A model generated the notes under the pieces. That model saw nothing but the letters and a program-made list of their open reading frames with translations. It had not been told where the DNA came from and searched no databases. Of a stretch of 64,000 bases of DNA, positions 53,954-63,700 are shown piece after piece. The DNA is from a virus. How positions within the stretch are numbered: the first letter of the stretch is position 1; each line of letters begins with the position of its first letter. The position numbers were made by a program, and so were the translations under genes. The stretch is taken from the IMG/VR virus record IMGVR_UViG_3300006108_000010, positions 1-64,000 of that record. The stretch is one strand, 5' to 3'.

Positions 53954-54159
53954 ACAATCACAACCCCTTCCCAATCAGTATTGACAAATCTCTTGACGGT
54001 CTTCTGTTTCACTTTAGTCTCGACAATCTTATACGGATTGTCGGTAGTATAGTGCCAAGAATATTCCTTAACATGATCCATAGCTTCTTTATAGGTTTTA
54101 TATGGTGAGCACATTGAATCATACCATGCTGCTCCTGTCCATCTTTTAACTGTGTACAT
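53950..54159 (-). CDS. Hypothetical protein (69 aa)
   Basis: MYTVKRWTGAAWYDSMCSPY with a helical/strand tail ending WEGVVIV forms a small globular protein. It is coupled to the 53555 gene. The function is unknown. Confidence 0.62.
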   Translation of the reverse strand: MYTVKRWTGAAWYDSMCSPYKTYKEAMDHVKEYSWHYTTDNPYKIVETKVKQKTVKRFVNTDWEGVVIV

Positions 54160-54190
54160 GAGAATATGTTCTCAGATTATTGTTGAAGTG

Positions 54191-54835
54191 TCAATCAAGA
54201 ATTGGCTTGGTGACAAACTTTTTAAACTTGGGGCGACGATCATCAGGATTTCTATTGACATCCTTGATGGGACACGCACAGTGCTTTTGCAGAACGCACT
54301 CTTTGCATCCGTAATCCAAATAGATATCTGGTCGATGGCAAGCGAATGAGGTATGCAACTTGCATCCTTCTTTATCCTTAGAAAGCATAACTGGCTCTCT
54401 CACACGATTGAAATCAATCTTGGGAATAGTCTTACGAATCTCATTGTACCTCTCCTCTTTCTCTTCCGGTGTTTCGATATGAATCACCCTAGGTGCTTTC
54501 TCCTTTTCAACCTTGGGAACCAAGACTTCTTTACAATCCTTGCACAAGGATTCGGTTAGAATTCTTTTAGCATCGTTATCGAATGCCTTCATCGCATGCT
54601 TCATGGCGATACCCTTGAGGCTTACGAATGCATTGGTGCAGTGAGAGCAATAGATTCTCGTATGAGGAAACTTCTTGTGCTCTTTATAATAATCCATCCA
54701 CTTGGAAAGATTATTAAGTTGGTTTGCTGGAAACTTCACAAGCTTTTCTTTCTTGGCTTTCTGAAGCTTGGTCTCCTTCTTCGGCTTACGAGGCTTCTGA
54801 GCTTTGACCTTTTTGACTTTCTTTTTCCTTGGCAT
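54191..54835 (-). CDS. Basic zinc-binding protein (214 aa)
   Basis: The N-terminus is a lysine-rich tail (MPRKKKVKKVKAQKPRKPKK). It is followed by CSHC...CKDCKEVL and, later, CKLHTSFACHRP, CKECVLQKHC and CP clusters consistent with two zinc sites. Such proteins are often nucleic-acid binding. I do not recognise the family. Confidence 0.7.
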   Translation of the reverse strand: MPRKKKVKKVKAQKPRKPKKETKLQKAKKEKLVKFPANQLNNLSKWMDYYKEHKKFPHTRIYCSHCTNAFVSLKGIAMKHAMKAFDNDAKRILTESLCKDCKEVLVPKVEKEKAPRVIHIETPEEKEERYNEIRKTIPKIDFNRVREPVMLSKDKEGCKLHTSFACHRPDIYLDYGCKECVLQKHCACPIKDVNRNPDDRRPKFKKFVTKPILD

Positions 54836-54972
54836 TATTTTGATAGGGCTTTTGCGATCCTCTCGTAATGATTTCTGGATTTTTCCAGATCGGCAATACG
54901 ATCCAAAAGGATTGCAATATATTCTTTTAACTCATCGACACTCATTGTGTCAATATCTTTTTCTTGGCTCAT
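54835..54972 (-). CDS. Small helical protein (45 aa)
   Basis: MSQEKDIDTMSVDELKEYIA then RIADLEKSRNHYERIAK is a coiled-coil-like peptide. Its stop overlaps the next start by one base (TAATG). The function is unknown. Confidence 0.58.
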   Translation of the reverse strand: MSQEKDIDTMSVDELKEYIAILLDRIADLEKSRNHYERIAKALSK

Positions 54973-55021
54973 GGTATTTTTTTAATATATACCAAAATCA
55001 AAAATAATGCAAGCTTATTTT

Positions 55022-56197
55022 TTAGGCGGATCTTTTTTGATGGAGTGCTTCTGGAACTTCGCCCTCTTTAGAAGTTTCCTTTTTCAAGCCATATGGAGCA
55101 ACAGTAAGTTTATCTAAATCGATAGTAAAGTTACCGAATGTTTGTTCTCCGGTTTTCTCATCATAGTATTTTGCCTTGATGACATCAAAAATGATTTGAT
55201 CTCCGATATTTTTTGAGAATTCGTCTATTCTAATACCACTTACAATTTGCCCATCCTGAAGTTTGAATCTCTTTCTGGCTAATTGTTCTTTGGAAACTGG
55301 CTTACCATACTGAGGTACACCACCTTCCCAAAGCGTAGGAGGCTGTCTTAATCCCTTTCTTACGTCTGGGAGTGGGTCGGGCCATACATTTGCAACTTCG
55401 GTTTGCTTGATAAAAGGAAGATTACCTTTAATATAATTTCCTTCTTTGTCCTTGCCTTTCTTGGTGTAGATGATCCAGTTGGTTGCACCAGTTTTTGGAT
55501 TGAATGATGATGCAAGATCTAATGCAAAGTAATGCTGACCTGGTGCGGATTGCATTCTCGTGTAAGATCCTTGTTTAATAAGCTCTTCAAAGTTTTCAAA
55601 ATCCTGTCTAACCAAGGTATCAAGATTCGCTTCGATTTGATTCCATCTTCTTGGATCGAAAGCAATCTTTTTCTTTTCAGCATCTTTGGCAAAAAGAGGA
55701 ACCTTGGCTTTAATCTTATCACGGACTTGATTGATTACATCACTAACTGGCTTGTAGTCATCATAGTTTAATGGAATATCAGTCTTCTCGTTTTTAAGAT
55801 TTGCTAATTTTGAGAGAATGGTAACTAATGATCTTGAGATATTAAAGACTTCCTGTTCATCGTTTGTCTTATCAAGTTGATTGTTTAAAACAATAATTTG
55901 ACTTCTAAATTGATCTAATCTTTTGTTTTCGTACTCGCCTGATTGGGTTGCATGCTTTTTGCTGACAGCGGCAGATCTATTTTCCGTTGATCCTAATCCA
56001 CCAACCTGATACTTCTTAGCACCAGATGGAAGTAAATCAGATACAGGAAGCGGATGATCAAATCTTTCTTTGTCTACTGTTTCGTTTTTATATTTAATAC
56101 CAAGTTTAAGTTTCTCTTCGGGAGTGAGTTCTCTTACTCTAGTATCTGCCTCTGTAAAAAGAGAAGAAACAATTTTATCAAAATTCATGCTTATCAT
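55022..56197 (-). CDS. Virion-type protein with MNFD N-terminus (391 aa)
   Basis: From the second methionine, MNFDKIVSSLFTEADTRVRE parallels the MKFDSLVATLLEG and MKFDALVASILEE starts at 15 kb, and TE-A fits a protease site. The body is long, soluble and beta/alpha mixed (QHYFALDLASSFNPKTGATN). A TAAATAT box lies 7 nt before the first ATG. It is probably a head protein or packaged cargo. Confidence 0.7.
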   Translation of the reverse strand: MISMNFDKIVSSLFTEADTRVRELTPEEKLKLGIKYKNETVDKERFDHPLPVSDLLPSGAKKYQVGGLGSTENRSAAVSKKHATQSGEYENKRLDQFRSQIIVLNNQLDKTNDEQEVFNISRSLVTILSKLANLKNEKTDIPLNYDDYKPVSDVINQVRDKIKAKVPLFAKDAEKKKIAFDPRRWNQIEANLDTLVRQDFENFEELIKQGSYTRMQSAPGQHYFALDLASSFNPKTGATNWIIYTKKGKDKEGNYIKGNLPFIKQTEVANVWPDPLPDVRKGLRQPPTLWEGGVPQYGKPVSKEQLARKRFKLQDGQIVSGIRIDEFSKNIGDQIIFDVIKAKYYDEKTGEQTFGNFTIDLDKLTVAPYGLKKETSKEGEVPEALHQKRSA

Positions 56198-56204
56198 ATA
56201 TTCT

Positions 56205-56211
56205 ATATTTA
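56205..56211 (-). promoter_or_regulatory. TAAATAT box
   Basis: The box is 7 nt before the first ATG of the 391-aa gene. Confidence 0.5.
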
Positions 56212-56237
56212 CTCTTAAAAAGAGTATTTTATTAGAA

Positions 56238-56450
56238 TTATACTTTAATCATTTGCTGCACGGTAAACTGAACAGATGCATGAGCAGCCGTTTCGACGTT
56301 TACCTTGTGAGCAATCGTAATCCAACCTCTTTGATTATAGAGGTCGATTTGCTTCTGAATCCCTTCATGAAGAATTTTCTTTCTTTGACCAAAAGAAAGA
56401 TTTGGTTTAGTGAATGGGATCTTTACGATTTCGTTTATTATTCTTGCCAT
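56238..56450 (-). CDS. Hypothetical basic protein (70 aa)
   Basis: MARIINEIVKIPFTKPNLSF followed by a helical end (HKVNVETAAHASVQFTVQQM). It lies between two genes with possible virion roles. The function is unknown. Confidence 0.62.
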   Translation of the reverse strand: MARIINEIVKIPFTKPNLSFGQRKKILHEGIQKQIDLYNQRGWITIAHKVNVETAAHASVQFTVQQMIKV

Positions 56451-56480
56451 GTTAATATATTATCAGATTGCTTGATTATG

Positions 56481-57815
56481 TCAAGCTTTTATTTTTTTTC
56501 TCTGTATTTTTGGTTTACCTGTTGTCGGCTTAGCCGTTGCCATTCTTTTACTTGCGCCAGTTTTTAATTTCGGTGTTGCCGTTGGCGTTGGTGTAGTGTC
56601 AATGGGAATATTATTTTCTTGTTTCCATGCATTATTAATTGCGATTGGATTTACTGCTGGTTTATTATTTTCATCAACCCATTGTTTATTTTTGAAAGTA
56701 TAGACTCTACCATTTTTTAATGTAACTTTATCATTATCAATGGGTTCCGTTTTTTTCTTAACTTGTTGTAAGGTTGATAATCCGTGCATTTTTCTCCACG
56801 TATTAAGAAAAGTTCCTTGATTAATGGCTGGTTTTTTATTTTGATCAACCCATTTTGCACCATTGAAAGTATAAACTGAACCCTTTTGAGTTTTAATCTT
56901 ATCTCCCTTTTGTGGTTTACCAGTTTGTAATTTTGGGGATTTCTCTATAGGATAAGCCCATTTAATGCTTGTTGGATTGTTAATGTCAAACAACGCCGTA
57001 TCACGCGTGTCGGTGTAATTTTTGTCATTTTCTCCATTTAAAAGCGTTTTATTTAAAATATGAACATCTCCCGTTGTCGATGTTACCAATGCGCTTACTT
57101 TATTAGGCTTCTCTTCTTCGGTTTTAAGTTGCGCAAAACCAAATGTACCTGTATTATTTAATCTAACAACGTATTTCTCGTTTTTATCTAATACATTTAT
57201 TATGGTTCCCTTAATATTTGGATTGACTGTTTTGTTTATAACAGCAACAACTGGTTTACCATTTATCGGAATGATTATTTCCTTTGTCTTCTTATCTTCG
57301 TCTCCAATTATTTTAGGCTGTTTTATTTCTTTTTTAAGAAAGGCATCGACAACATCTCCGGTAGCACCTGCTAAGTTGCCAAGAGGATTTTTTGATGTTG
57401 CGGTTGATTTAAAAGCATTTACTCCGGTTTTAACAACATTTGCAACATTTTTTGCGCCTTGATACGCATTTCTAACATCTTGCAAATTAATTTCATTAAT
57501 AACAGATTCCTCTAATTCTCTGTTAAATCTCATCTGTTTACTATTTTCGTAATCACTAATAGTAATTTTAATTGTATCTAATAATTTTCTAAGACTACTA
57601 TTATCTTCTTCGTCTTCTGCATCAGGAGCAGATTCTTGTCCTGCCTTTTCTGGTACTTCTATCTCTGCTTGGGTTAATGGTTCTGTTCCCATTATAGCAG
57701 TTGATGTAGCGGCAGCATTAGAACCATAATAAGGAAATGGTCTACCTGCTTCGTCTTCTTTAATTAGCTTAATACTTTCATACAGAGCTTCTAAACTTTT
57801 AGAATCTTTATCCAT
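56481..57815 (-). CDS. Repeat-containing protein with shared N-terminal peptide (444 aa)
   Basis: MDKDSKSLEALYESIKLIKE-DE matches the shared peptide. The C-terminal third contains two imperfect repeats, one from KIKTQKGSVYTFNGAKWVDQ and one from KVTLKNGRVYTFKNKQWVDE, each ending in a helix. The Pro/Thr-rich tail is basic. TAAGTAT lies 8 nt before the ATG. It is probably a head-internal or virion structural protein. Confidence 0.72.
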   Translation of the reverse strand: MDKDSKSLEALYESIKLIKEDEAGRPFPYYGSNAAATSTAIMGTEPLTQAEIEVPEKAGQESAPDAEDEEDNSSLRKLLDTIKITISDYENSKQMRFNRELEESVINEINLQDVRNAYQGAKNVANVVKTGVNAFKSTATSKNPLGNLAGATGDVVDAFLKKEIKQPKIIGDEDKKTKEIIIPINGKPVVAVINKTVNPNIKGTIINVLDKNEKYVVRLNNTGTFGFAQLKTEEEKPNKVSALVTSTTGDVHILNKTLLNGENDKNYTDTRDTALFDINNPTSIKWAYPIEKSPKLQTGKPQKGDKIKTQKGSVYTFNGAKWVDQNKKPAINQGTFLNTWRKMHGLSTLQQVKKKTEPIDNDKVTLKNGRVYTFKNKQWVDENNKPAVNPIAINNAWKQENNIPIDTTPTPTATPKLKTGASKRMATAKPTTGKPKIQRKKIKA

Positions 57816-57823
57816 CTTTCATT

Positions 57824-57830
57824 ATACTTA
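57824..57830 (-). promoter_or_regulatory. TAAGTAT box
   Basis: The box is 8 nt before the ATG of the 444-aa protein. Confidence 0.55.
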
Positions 57831-58577
57831 CCAATGAAACGGGCATTTTGATTTCTTAACCTCACCCTCCTCAAAGGTTTTTTGAGACCTGAAATTCTTA
57901 AGATATCTACCAAAGAATTCGGTATGAGCTTTCGTCCAAATTTTACTCAATACATTTCCCTCGTCCCATGAAAACTCTGATACAAACTTTTCTCTCTTAA
58001 ATGGAATGATTTGAACAAGAGGAGTTCCTTTTGGGATAAGACCACTAAAATCCTTTTTGAGAAAGAATGGCAGATTAATTGGAATTGGAAACTTATCCGT
58101 ATCAACCAATGCTGTCATGGTTTTAAATGGAAAGTCATCGTGGTGCAAAGGATGAGTGAAAAGACAAGACCAATTCTTGGGAGTCTTTACAGTCCAATAG
58201 TTTGTCCATTTGAAAACTTGAGTATAATGATTATCTGGAACTGGATACAACTCATGATATTCTTTTGATTGTAGCCCAACCAATTTGAGTTCATCCCATG
58301 CCCATTGAAACTTTATCTTATTCTCTCCTTCGTTAAACACCCATACATCACAAGGTAATGTAATAGTGTAACCTGCATTCATTGAATCTGTTACTGGCAT
58401 GCACATTTTGATTGTGCTGTTAGGATCATTATATCTATCCACACTCTTTTTATCGTTTGAATACGTTAGAGTATTCTTATACCAAGTTGGAACAATCTTA
58501 GATGAAGGAACTGGTCTTGGGGCAATGTCAAGAAAATTTTTATCCGTTGCTATAAATTTAATGGGTATTTTTCTCAT
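57828..58577 (-). CDS. Conserved phage protein, PTWYK / KCPFHW type (249 aa)
   Basis: The start at 58577 (MRKIPIKFIATDKNFLDIAP) leads VPTWYKNTLTYSND, TIKMCMPVTDSMNAGYTITL and, near the end, LIPKGTPLVQIIPFKREKF then KSKCPFHW. This set of motifs recurs in a protein family of phages and some bacteria without a known activity. The longer frame to 58637 runs into the promoter region. Confidence 0.72.
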   Translation of the reverse strand: MRKIPIKFIATDKNFLDIAPRPVPSSKIVPTWYKNTLTYSNDKKSVDRYNDPNSTIKMCMPVTDSMNAGYTITLPCDVWVFNEGENKIKFQWAWDELKLVGLQSKEYHELYPVPDNHYTQVFKWTNYWTVKTPKNWSCLFTHPLHHDDFPFKTMTALVDTDKFPIPINLPFFLKKDFSGLIPKGTPLVQIIPFKREKFVSEFSWDEGNVLSKIWTKAHTEFFGRYLKNFRSQKTFEEGEVKKSKCPFHW

Positions 58578-58627
58578 ACTTTTATTATTGTAGCAGAAAA
58601 CCAAGAAATGTCTATAAATATTTGAAG

Positions 58628-58918
58628 ATGAGTTCAACTATAGATATATATGATTCTTACAGAGCAGGAACAACAACTTATGTAGGAAGTTTTCCTTTTT
58701 ATAATAATTATGCTGCTATAGCATGTTCTGTTTCTGCTGCAAATATTATAACCAACGCATTAACTGTTACATATGATCTAGATGAAACATTCTTACTTCC
58801 CCATATTATCATGGAACCTGGCGATCAGGATGTTGACCCATATACCGAAATACCACTCATAGTTGATATTAGTGTTTCCGGTGTATCAGGATTAATAACT
58901 TCCTATTTATTATTATAA
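58628..58918 (+). CDS. Hypothetical tail-cluster protein (96 aa)
   Basis: The start MSSTIDIYDSYRAGTTTYVG follows a TAAATAT box by 6 nt. A beta-rich, Thr/Ser-rich protein ends in a hydrophobic stretch. It leads the rightward fibre cluster. Confidence 0.6.
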   Translation: MSSTIDIYDSYRAGTTTYVGSFPFYNNYAAIACSVSAANIITNALTVTYDLDETFLLPHIIMEPGDQDVDPYTEIPLIVDISVSGVSGLITSYLLL

Positions 58919-58921
58919 AAG

Positions 58922-58928
58922 TAAGTAT
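58922..58928 (+). promoter_or_regulatory. TAAGTAT box
   Basis: The box is 8 nt before the first fibre ATG at 58937. Confidence 0.6.
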
Positions 58929-58936
58929 ATATTACT

Positions 58937-59716
58937 ATGGCACTTTCAGGAATAAGAATAACAGATTTACCAGAAGATACGAGTTTAATACAAACTGGTG
59001 ATACTTTTATAAAAGTTAAAAATGTAGGAAACATACCGACATCATTTAAAGTTGATGGTAGTGTATTTCAAAATTCATTCCAAGGTATTACAGGTGTTAA
59101 TAGTCTAGGTGGTGGATATCCTTTTTATAGTGGTGTAACTCCTGATAATAGTGGTCTTAATTTTAATACTCTTAAGGGGTCTAATGGTATTGATATTAAT
59201 AAAAATTCACACGTTTTAACATTACAGGTTTCGGGAACCAATTTCGTTACTTCGTCAATGATACAACCAAATACTATTACGTCTTCTCAAATAGCGAATA
59301 ATAGTATTACAAATAACAGTATTGCCACAAATACTATTCAGTATTCCAATTTATTAAATAGTTCATCTTATCAAGGTGCACAGCAAAGACTTTCAAAGAT
59401 ATGGGTAAATTTCGATGGAACCAAAGCTGTTAATTACGATTCTACTAATAGTAATTCTCTATCGGGTGTCCGCTCATCTCATGGTGTTTTAGGGGTAGTA
59501 AGATTAAACAAACCAGGCGTGTATCAAATTAATTTCAATTTCACAATGAATGATGCTTATTATGCAGTTATTGGTAATGCTAATGATCCTTCGGGTATAG
59601 CAACAGTAACAGTTAATGCACAACAACCAACATATTGCCAGATACAAGTTGATAGAACTTCGCCTCTTGAAACTTATGACGTATCAAACGTATCGGTTAT
59701 AATTTTTGGGAATTAA
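58937..59716 (+). CDS. Tail fibre-like protein A (259 aa)
   Basis: MALSGIRITDLPEDTSLIQT...FIKVKNVG is an N-terminal attachment-like region. A Ser/Asn/Gly-rich shaft (SSQIANNSITNNSIATNTIQ) follows, then a C-terminal tip: VYQINFNFTMNDAYYAVIGN, NDPSGIATVTVN and ETYDVSNVSVIIFGN. The tip and N-terminus are shared with the next gene. It may be an adhesin that binds the host. Confidence 0.85.
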   Translation: MALSGIRITDLPEDTSLIQTGDTFIKVKNVGNIPTSFKVDGSVFQNSFQGITGVNSLGGGYPFYSGVTPDNSGLNFNTLKGSNGIDINKNSHVLTLQVSGTNFVTSSMIQPNTITSSQIANNSITNNSIATNTIQYSNLLNSSSYQGAQQRLSKIWVNFDGTKAVNYDSTNSNSLSGVRSSHGVLGVVRLNKPGVYQINFNFTMNDAYYAVIGNANDPSGIATVTVNAQQPTYCQIQVDRTSPLETYDVSNVSVIIFGN

Positions 59717-59719
59717 TTT

Positions 59720-60751
59720 ATGGCTAATTTACCGATAACAAGCTTACAATCGGATACCACACCTTTATCATCTACTGATTATTTTTTAAAAATTAAAAAC
59801 GGTCTAGCGTGGAAAGTAAGCGGAAAAACTATTGTACAATCGGGATTAGGAAAAAAAACCAAAGTTAATAGTCTTGGTAACGGTATTAGTATTGTTCAAA
59901 GTATTGGTAATGTTTTTCAAGACACTGTATTATTTAATACCATTAGCGCATCAAATGGTATTTCAATTACTAATAATTCAAATTTAATAAATGTATCATT
60001 TTCAAATGCTCCATTTTTAAATGGTAATATGTTTGTTGCAAACTCTTTATCAGATTTGCAAGTCGTTGATAATACTATTACTGGTTCTGATATCACAACT
60101 AATACTCTTGAGTATGATAGCTTAAATAGCAACATTCAAATAGTAACCGCAAAGGCATGGGTTAATTTTAATGGCGCAGCGGTTGCATCAACCGTAACTG
60201 GTGAAATTAAAGATAATATATCCGTAAACAATGGATCAAATGTTGGAACTTGGGCAACGGTTGCTGAATGGGATCAAACTGTATTAAATTGTATATATTT
60301 TATATCTTCTGCTACATTGGGGTGGAAAAATCGTCCAGTAAGAATTGTTAGTTTTAATAACAAAAATACTGCGGTATTTAATATTTTAAATGGAAATTAT
60401 CAAAGTGGGTTTACTAATATTAATTCAACTATAAGCACAGCCGCTAAAGGTAATACTTTTTCGTATTATAGTGATGGTATAAGATCGTGTTATAATGTGG
60501 AATCTATTTTAAGAAATCCGCCAAATAAAACCTATTACAATTATCCTGAAGGATTTTATACAATTTATTTTGCAAATGCTATGGCTGATTCCAATTACGC
60601 TGTCGCTGGTAATGGAAATGATCCTAGTGGTATAGGAACTTTTATGGTTAATTCTCAAACTACTAAATCTTGTAACGTAGAAGCTGCCAGAACCAAACCA
60701 CTTGAGTCGTATGATTTATCAAACATATCAATGGTTGTTTTTGGAAATTAA
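59720..60751 (+). CDS. Tail fibre-like protein B, paralogue of A (343 aa)
   Basis: The N-terminal ITSLQSDTTPLSSTDYFLKI and C-terminal NYAVAGNGNDPSGIGTFMVN and ESYDLSNISMVVFGN parallel protein A, but the shaft is longer. The genes are 3 nt apart, suggesting tandem duplication with divergent middles. It ends FGN* like A. Confidence 0.85.
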   Translation: MANLPITSLQSDTTPLSSTDYFLKIKNGLAWKVSGKTIVQSGLGKKTKVNSLGNGISIVQSIGNVFQDTVLFNTISASNGISITNNSNLINVSFSNAPFLNGNMFVANSLSDLQVVDNTITGSDITTNTLEYDSLNSNIQIVTAKAWVNFNGAAVASTVTGEIKDNISVNNGSNVGTWATVAEWDQTVLNCIYFISSATLGWKNRPVRIVSFNNKNTAVFNILNGNYQSGFTNINSTISTAAKGNTFSYYSDGIRSCYNVESILRNPPNKTYYNYPEGFYTIYFANAMADSNYAVAGNGNDPSGIGTFMVNSQTTKSCNVEAARTKPLESYDLSNISMVVFGN

Positions 60752-60761
60752 CTTGTTTTAG

Positions 60762-60768
60762 TAAGTAT
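60762..60768 (+). promoter_or_regulatory. TAAGTAT box
   Basis: The box is 8 nt before the ATG of the von Willebrand A-domain protein. Confidence 0.6.
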
Positions 60769-60776
60769 TAAGACAT

Positions 60777-63700
60777 ATGGCATCTACTTCAAACGTATCT
60801 TTAAGTACTCAAACTCCATTGGCTTTTACCGATTGGATTAGATACCAGACCGCTGTTTCCCCTGAAACTGAACAAGAATCATATTTAAATTATGTTCATG
60901 CTTGGTATGCATATCAAAATACGGTTCAAAATGTTACACAAGATGCTGTAAAGCAACAATATGTACAATTAGCCAAGGATTTAAGTTTTCTTTTTAGTAG
61001 TTCTGAAACAAGTGATCCATTCTTACAAAATATTGATTACAATGACCCTGAAAATTTAATTTATGCTATCCCTTTCTTTGCAAAGAAATTAAGACAGATT
61101 GCAATTGTTTTACAAAACAAAAGAGAAAATGTTAAACGTGCAAAGTTAAAGTATAATTTAATCGGTTCTGAAGATGGATTGCAGAAACTTTTATACGAAT
61201 ATATTTTAAGAGGGTTTACCATTACTGAGAATTCTATTACTCAAGTTCCTGCATCACCATTAATAAATTATTTTCCCGATTTAACTGCTGTTAAAGATAA
61301 TTTTTATATTGAGCTTGAAGAATTACATGACACTAATTCTTATTTTGACTCTGATCCATCCGTTCCAATTGAGAATTATTTGAACATAACTCAATTAACC
61401 GACACGTTTCCGTTATCATCATTTGATGATAACATGGTGAATCAGTTATTATCTACCAGATTTTTCCCAAGAGTTGCAGACACACCATTGTCTAATTTAT
61501 TCAAAGCTTACACATTATCCCTCCCAACATTATCAACTTATGCTTTATCAGCTGCTCCGACTAATTTAATTTTTAATGAAATTAATATATCTGAAAAATA
61601 TCTTGGTGAACCTGTTTATGGTTTAACTGCCATACGTTTACAGGATATAAATAAACCAGATTTAGTTTTAAACTTGTCATTTACCAATGGTAATAATTGG
61701 TTTTATTGGCCCAGCGGAAATAGGGTTGTAAACGATTCTATTTATAATGATTTTCTTCAGCCTATTTTAATTAATGATTCCAATTTAGTTGGTTCAGGGG
61801 CAACAGGGGGAACCAATTATAGAAATTCTGATTTAATTTTTACAGATAAAAACGGTGTGCTTGAGGGTGCTTGGTTGCAGGGTCCTCATAATCAAACGGT
61901 AAAAGCCGATATGGTTGCTACTATTGATGGTGGCGCAACAAGAGAATTTATCTTTCCGTTTCCAGGTCTTTTACTAAATTCAAAATCACTAACATTTAAT
62001 GATTTTTATATAAATGATACATACAGCAATAGTCAATTAGCAAATGTTGCGCCACAAATAAAAGTCGATGCATTAAATGCTTATTATTCAGCCGCTACAC
62101 CTTTAACAAGTTGTAATCCAATTTATTTAAATCAAACAAATATAATTGATACTACTAATGCTTCATCTGCTCAGTTTTCACCTGATGCAGATAATATCGT
62201 AAAGAAATTCAAAATTTCAAATAATATTAATAATTACAGTGAGTTTAAATACGGAGGAATAGAACAGGCATATCTTTATAGATTTGAAAGAACTGATATC
62301 CCAATTCAAGCTGGGTCTACTACGATACATTGGCCCATCCACACGTTTGATGCCGCAAATGACAACAATCCTATAACAATAACAAGCAATTATTGTTTAC
62401 CTATAACATTAGGTGATATAAATCCAATGTATGCAATGGTTGGTGCTGTTGCTGGAACTAATGTTAACAATGCTGATGTAATTTATAAGCTTAATAGTAA
62501 AACTGGCGATCCAATGGAAGCGGCTTGGCTCGGTTCCGGTGTAGTTTCTGGTTTAGATATAATAGCAAATTCAATTAATGTTTATGATTCGCCAGCTACA
62601 AACTGTTCTTTACCCGTTGTAGGTAGCGTACAACCATCTTGTTCTTTTATAGCAAATGGCGGAGACAGAATTTCATTTATATGGTGTGATGCTGATACAC
62701 CAGCTGACAATGTATTTAAATATGTTGAGCATCTTCCAACGTGTCCTTATGGCAAATCAATGCCTAATGATTTATATTCTGACCAAGATTACCAGAATCC
62801 AAATCCAATTAATATTAATGATACTTGGAGTAAATGTATTTGCCATTCCGTAAACTATTCACCTATTGGTAACTATGGTAATAGTGTTCTTGATTATAAT
62901 GGAATAGCTGATTATCTTTTTGCTGACCCACAGGGATTAGGCATAAATTTCAGTTTAAATAGCTGGACTGATACCAGAGGTTTTGATGCAAATAACAGTC
63001 CACAGTTTGCATTCTTCCAATTACAAAATGGAGATAGTCAGGTTGGATTCGGCGAAGGTACATGGAAAACTGGTAGTGGAGATCCATTTATATTAAAAAC
63101 TGGCAGACGTTACACTTATTACAGAACATCTTTAAGAGCAGACTATACTAGTAACGCAACCCCGCCGTATTTTGTATCAAATTATCAATATCAGAATATT
63201 AAAGGATTATATCAAAGTCCTGAAAATTACGATGTAGTAATATTATTAGACGTTAGTAGATCTGAAAGTAATAATATTGAAAACATGAAATCGATTGTGA
63301 TTTCTGTTATTGATAAAATACTAAACAATAATAATAATGTTGCTATAAATCCTAATTTTACACCACCAACAATACAAGTAAGTGTTGTAACCTTTGGAAC
63401 AAATCAATCACGTTTAAGTTATCTTACAAATAACTATTCAAATTTAGAATTATTTGTAAGCCAAGGTGTTTATGTTTCTCATGACCCTTCACAATATCAA
63501 ACAAATATTGCGGGTGCATTATCGATTGCACAAACATTGTTAACAACACAACAAGGAAATACAAATACGTTCTCAACTAGTTCAACCAATACAATTGCAT
63601 CGATATGTAATAATTTAAATTTTTATTTATATGAGGAAACATATGGTCAACCTACATATCTTAATAATCCGCAATATGTAACAAACCCAAATAATTCTAA

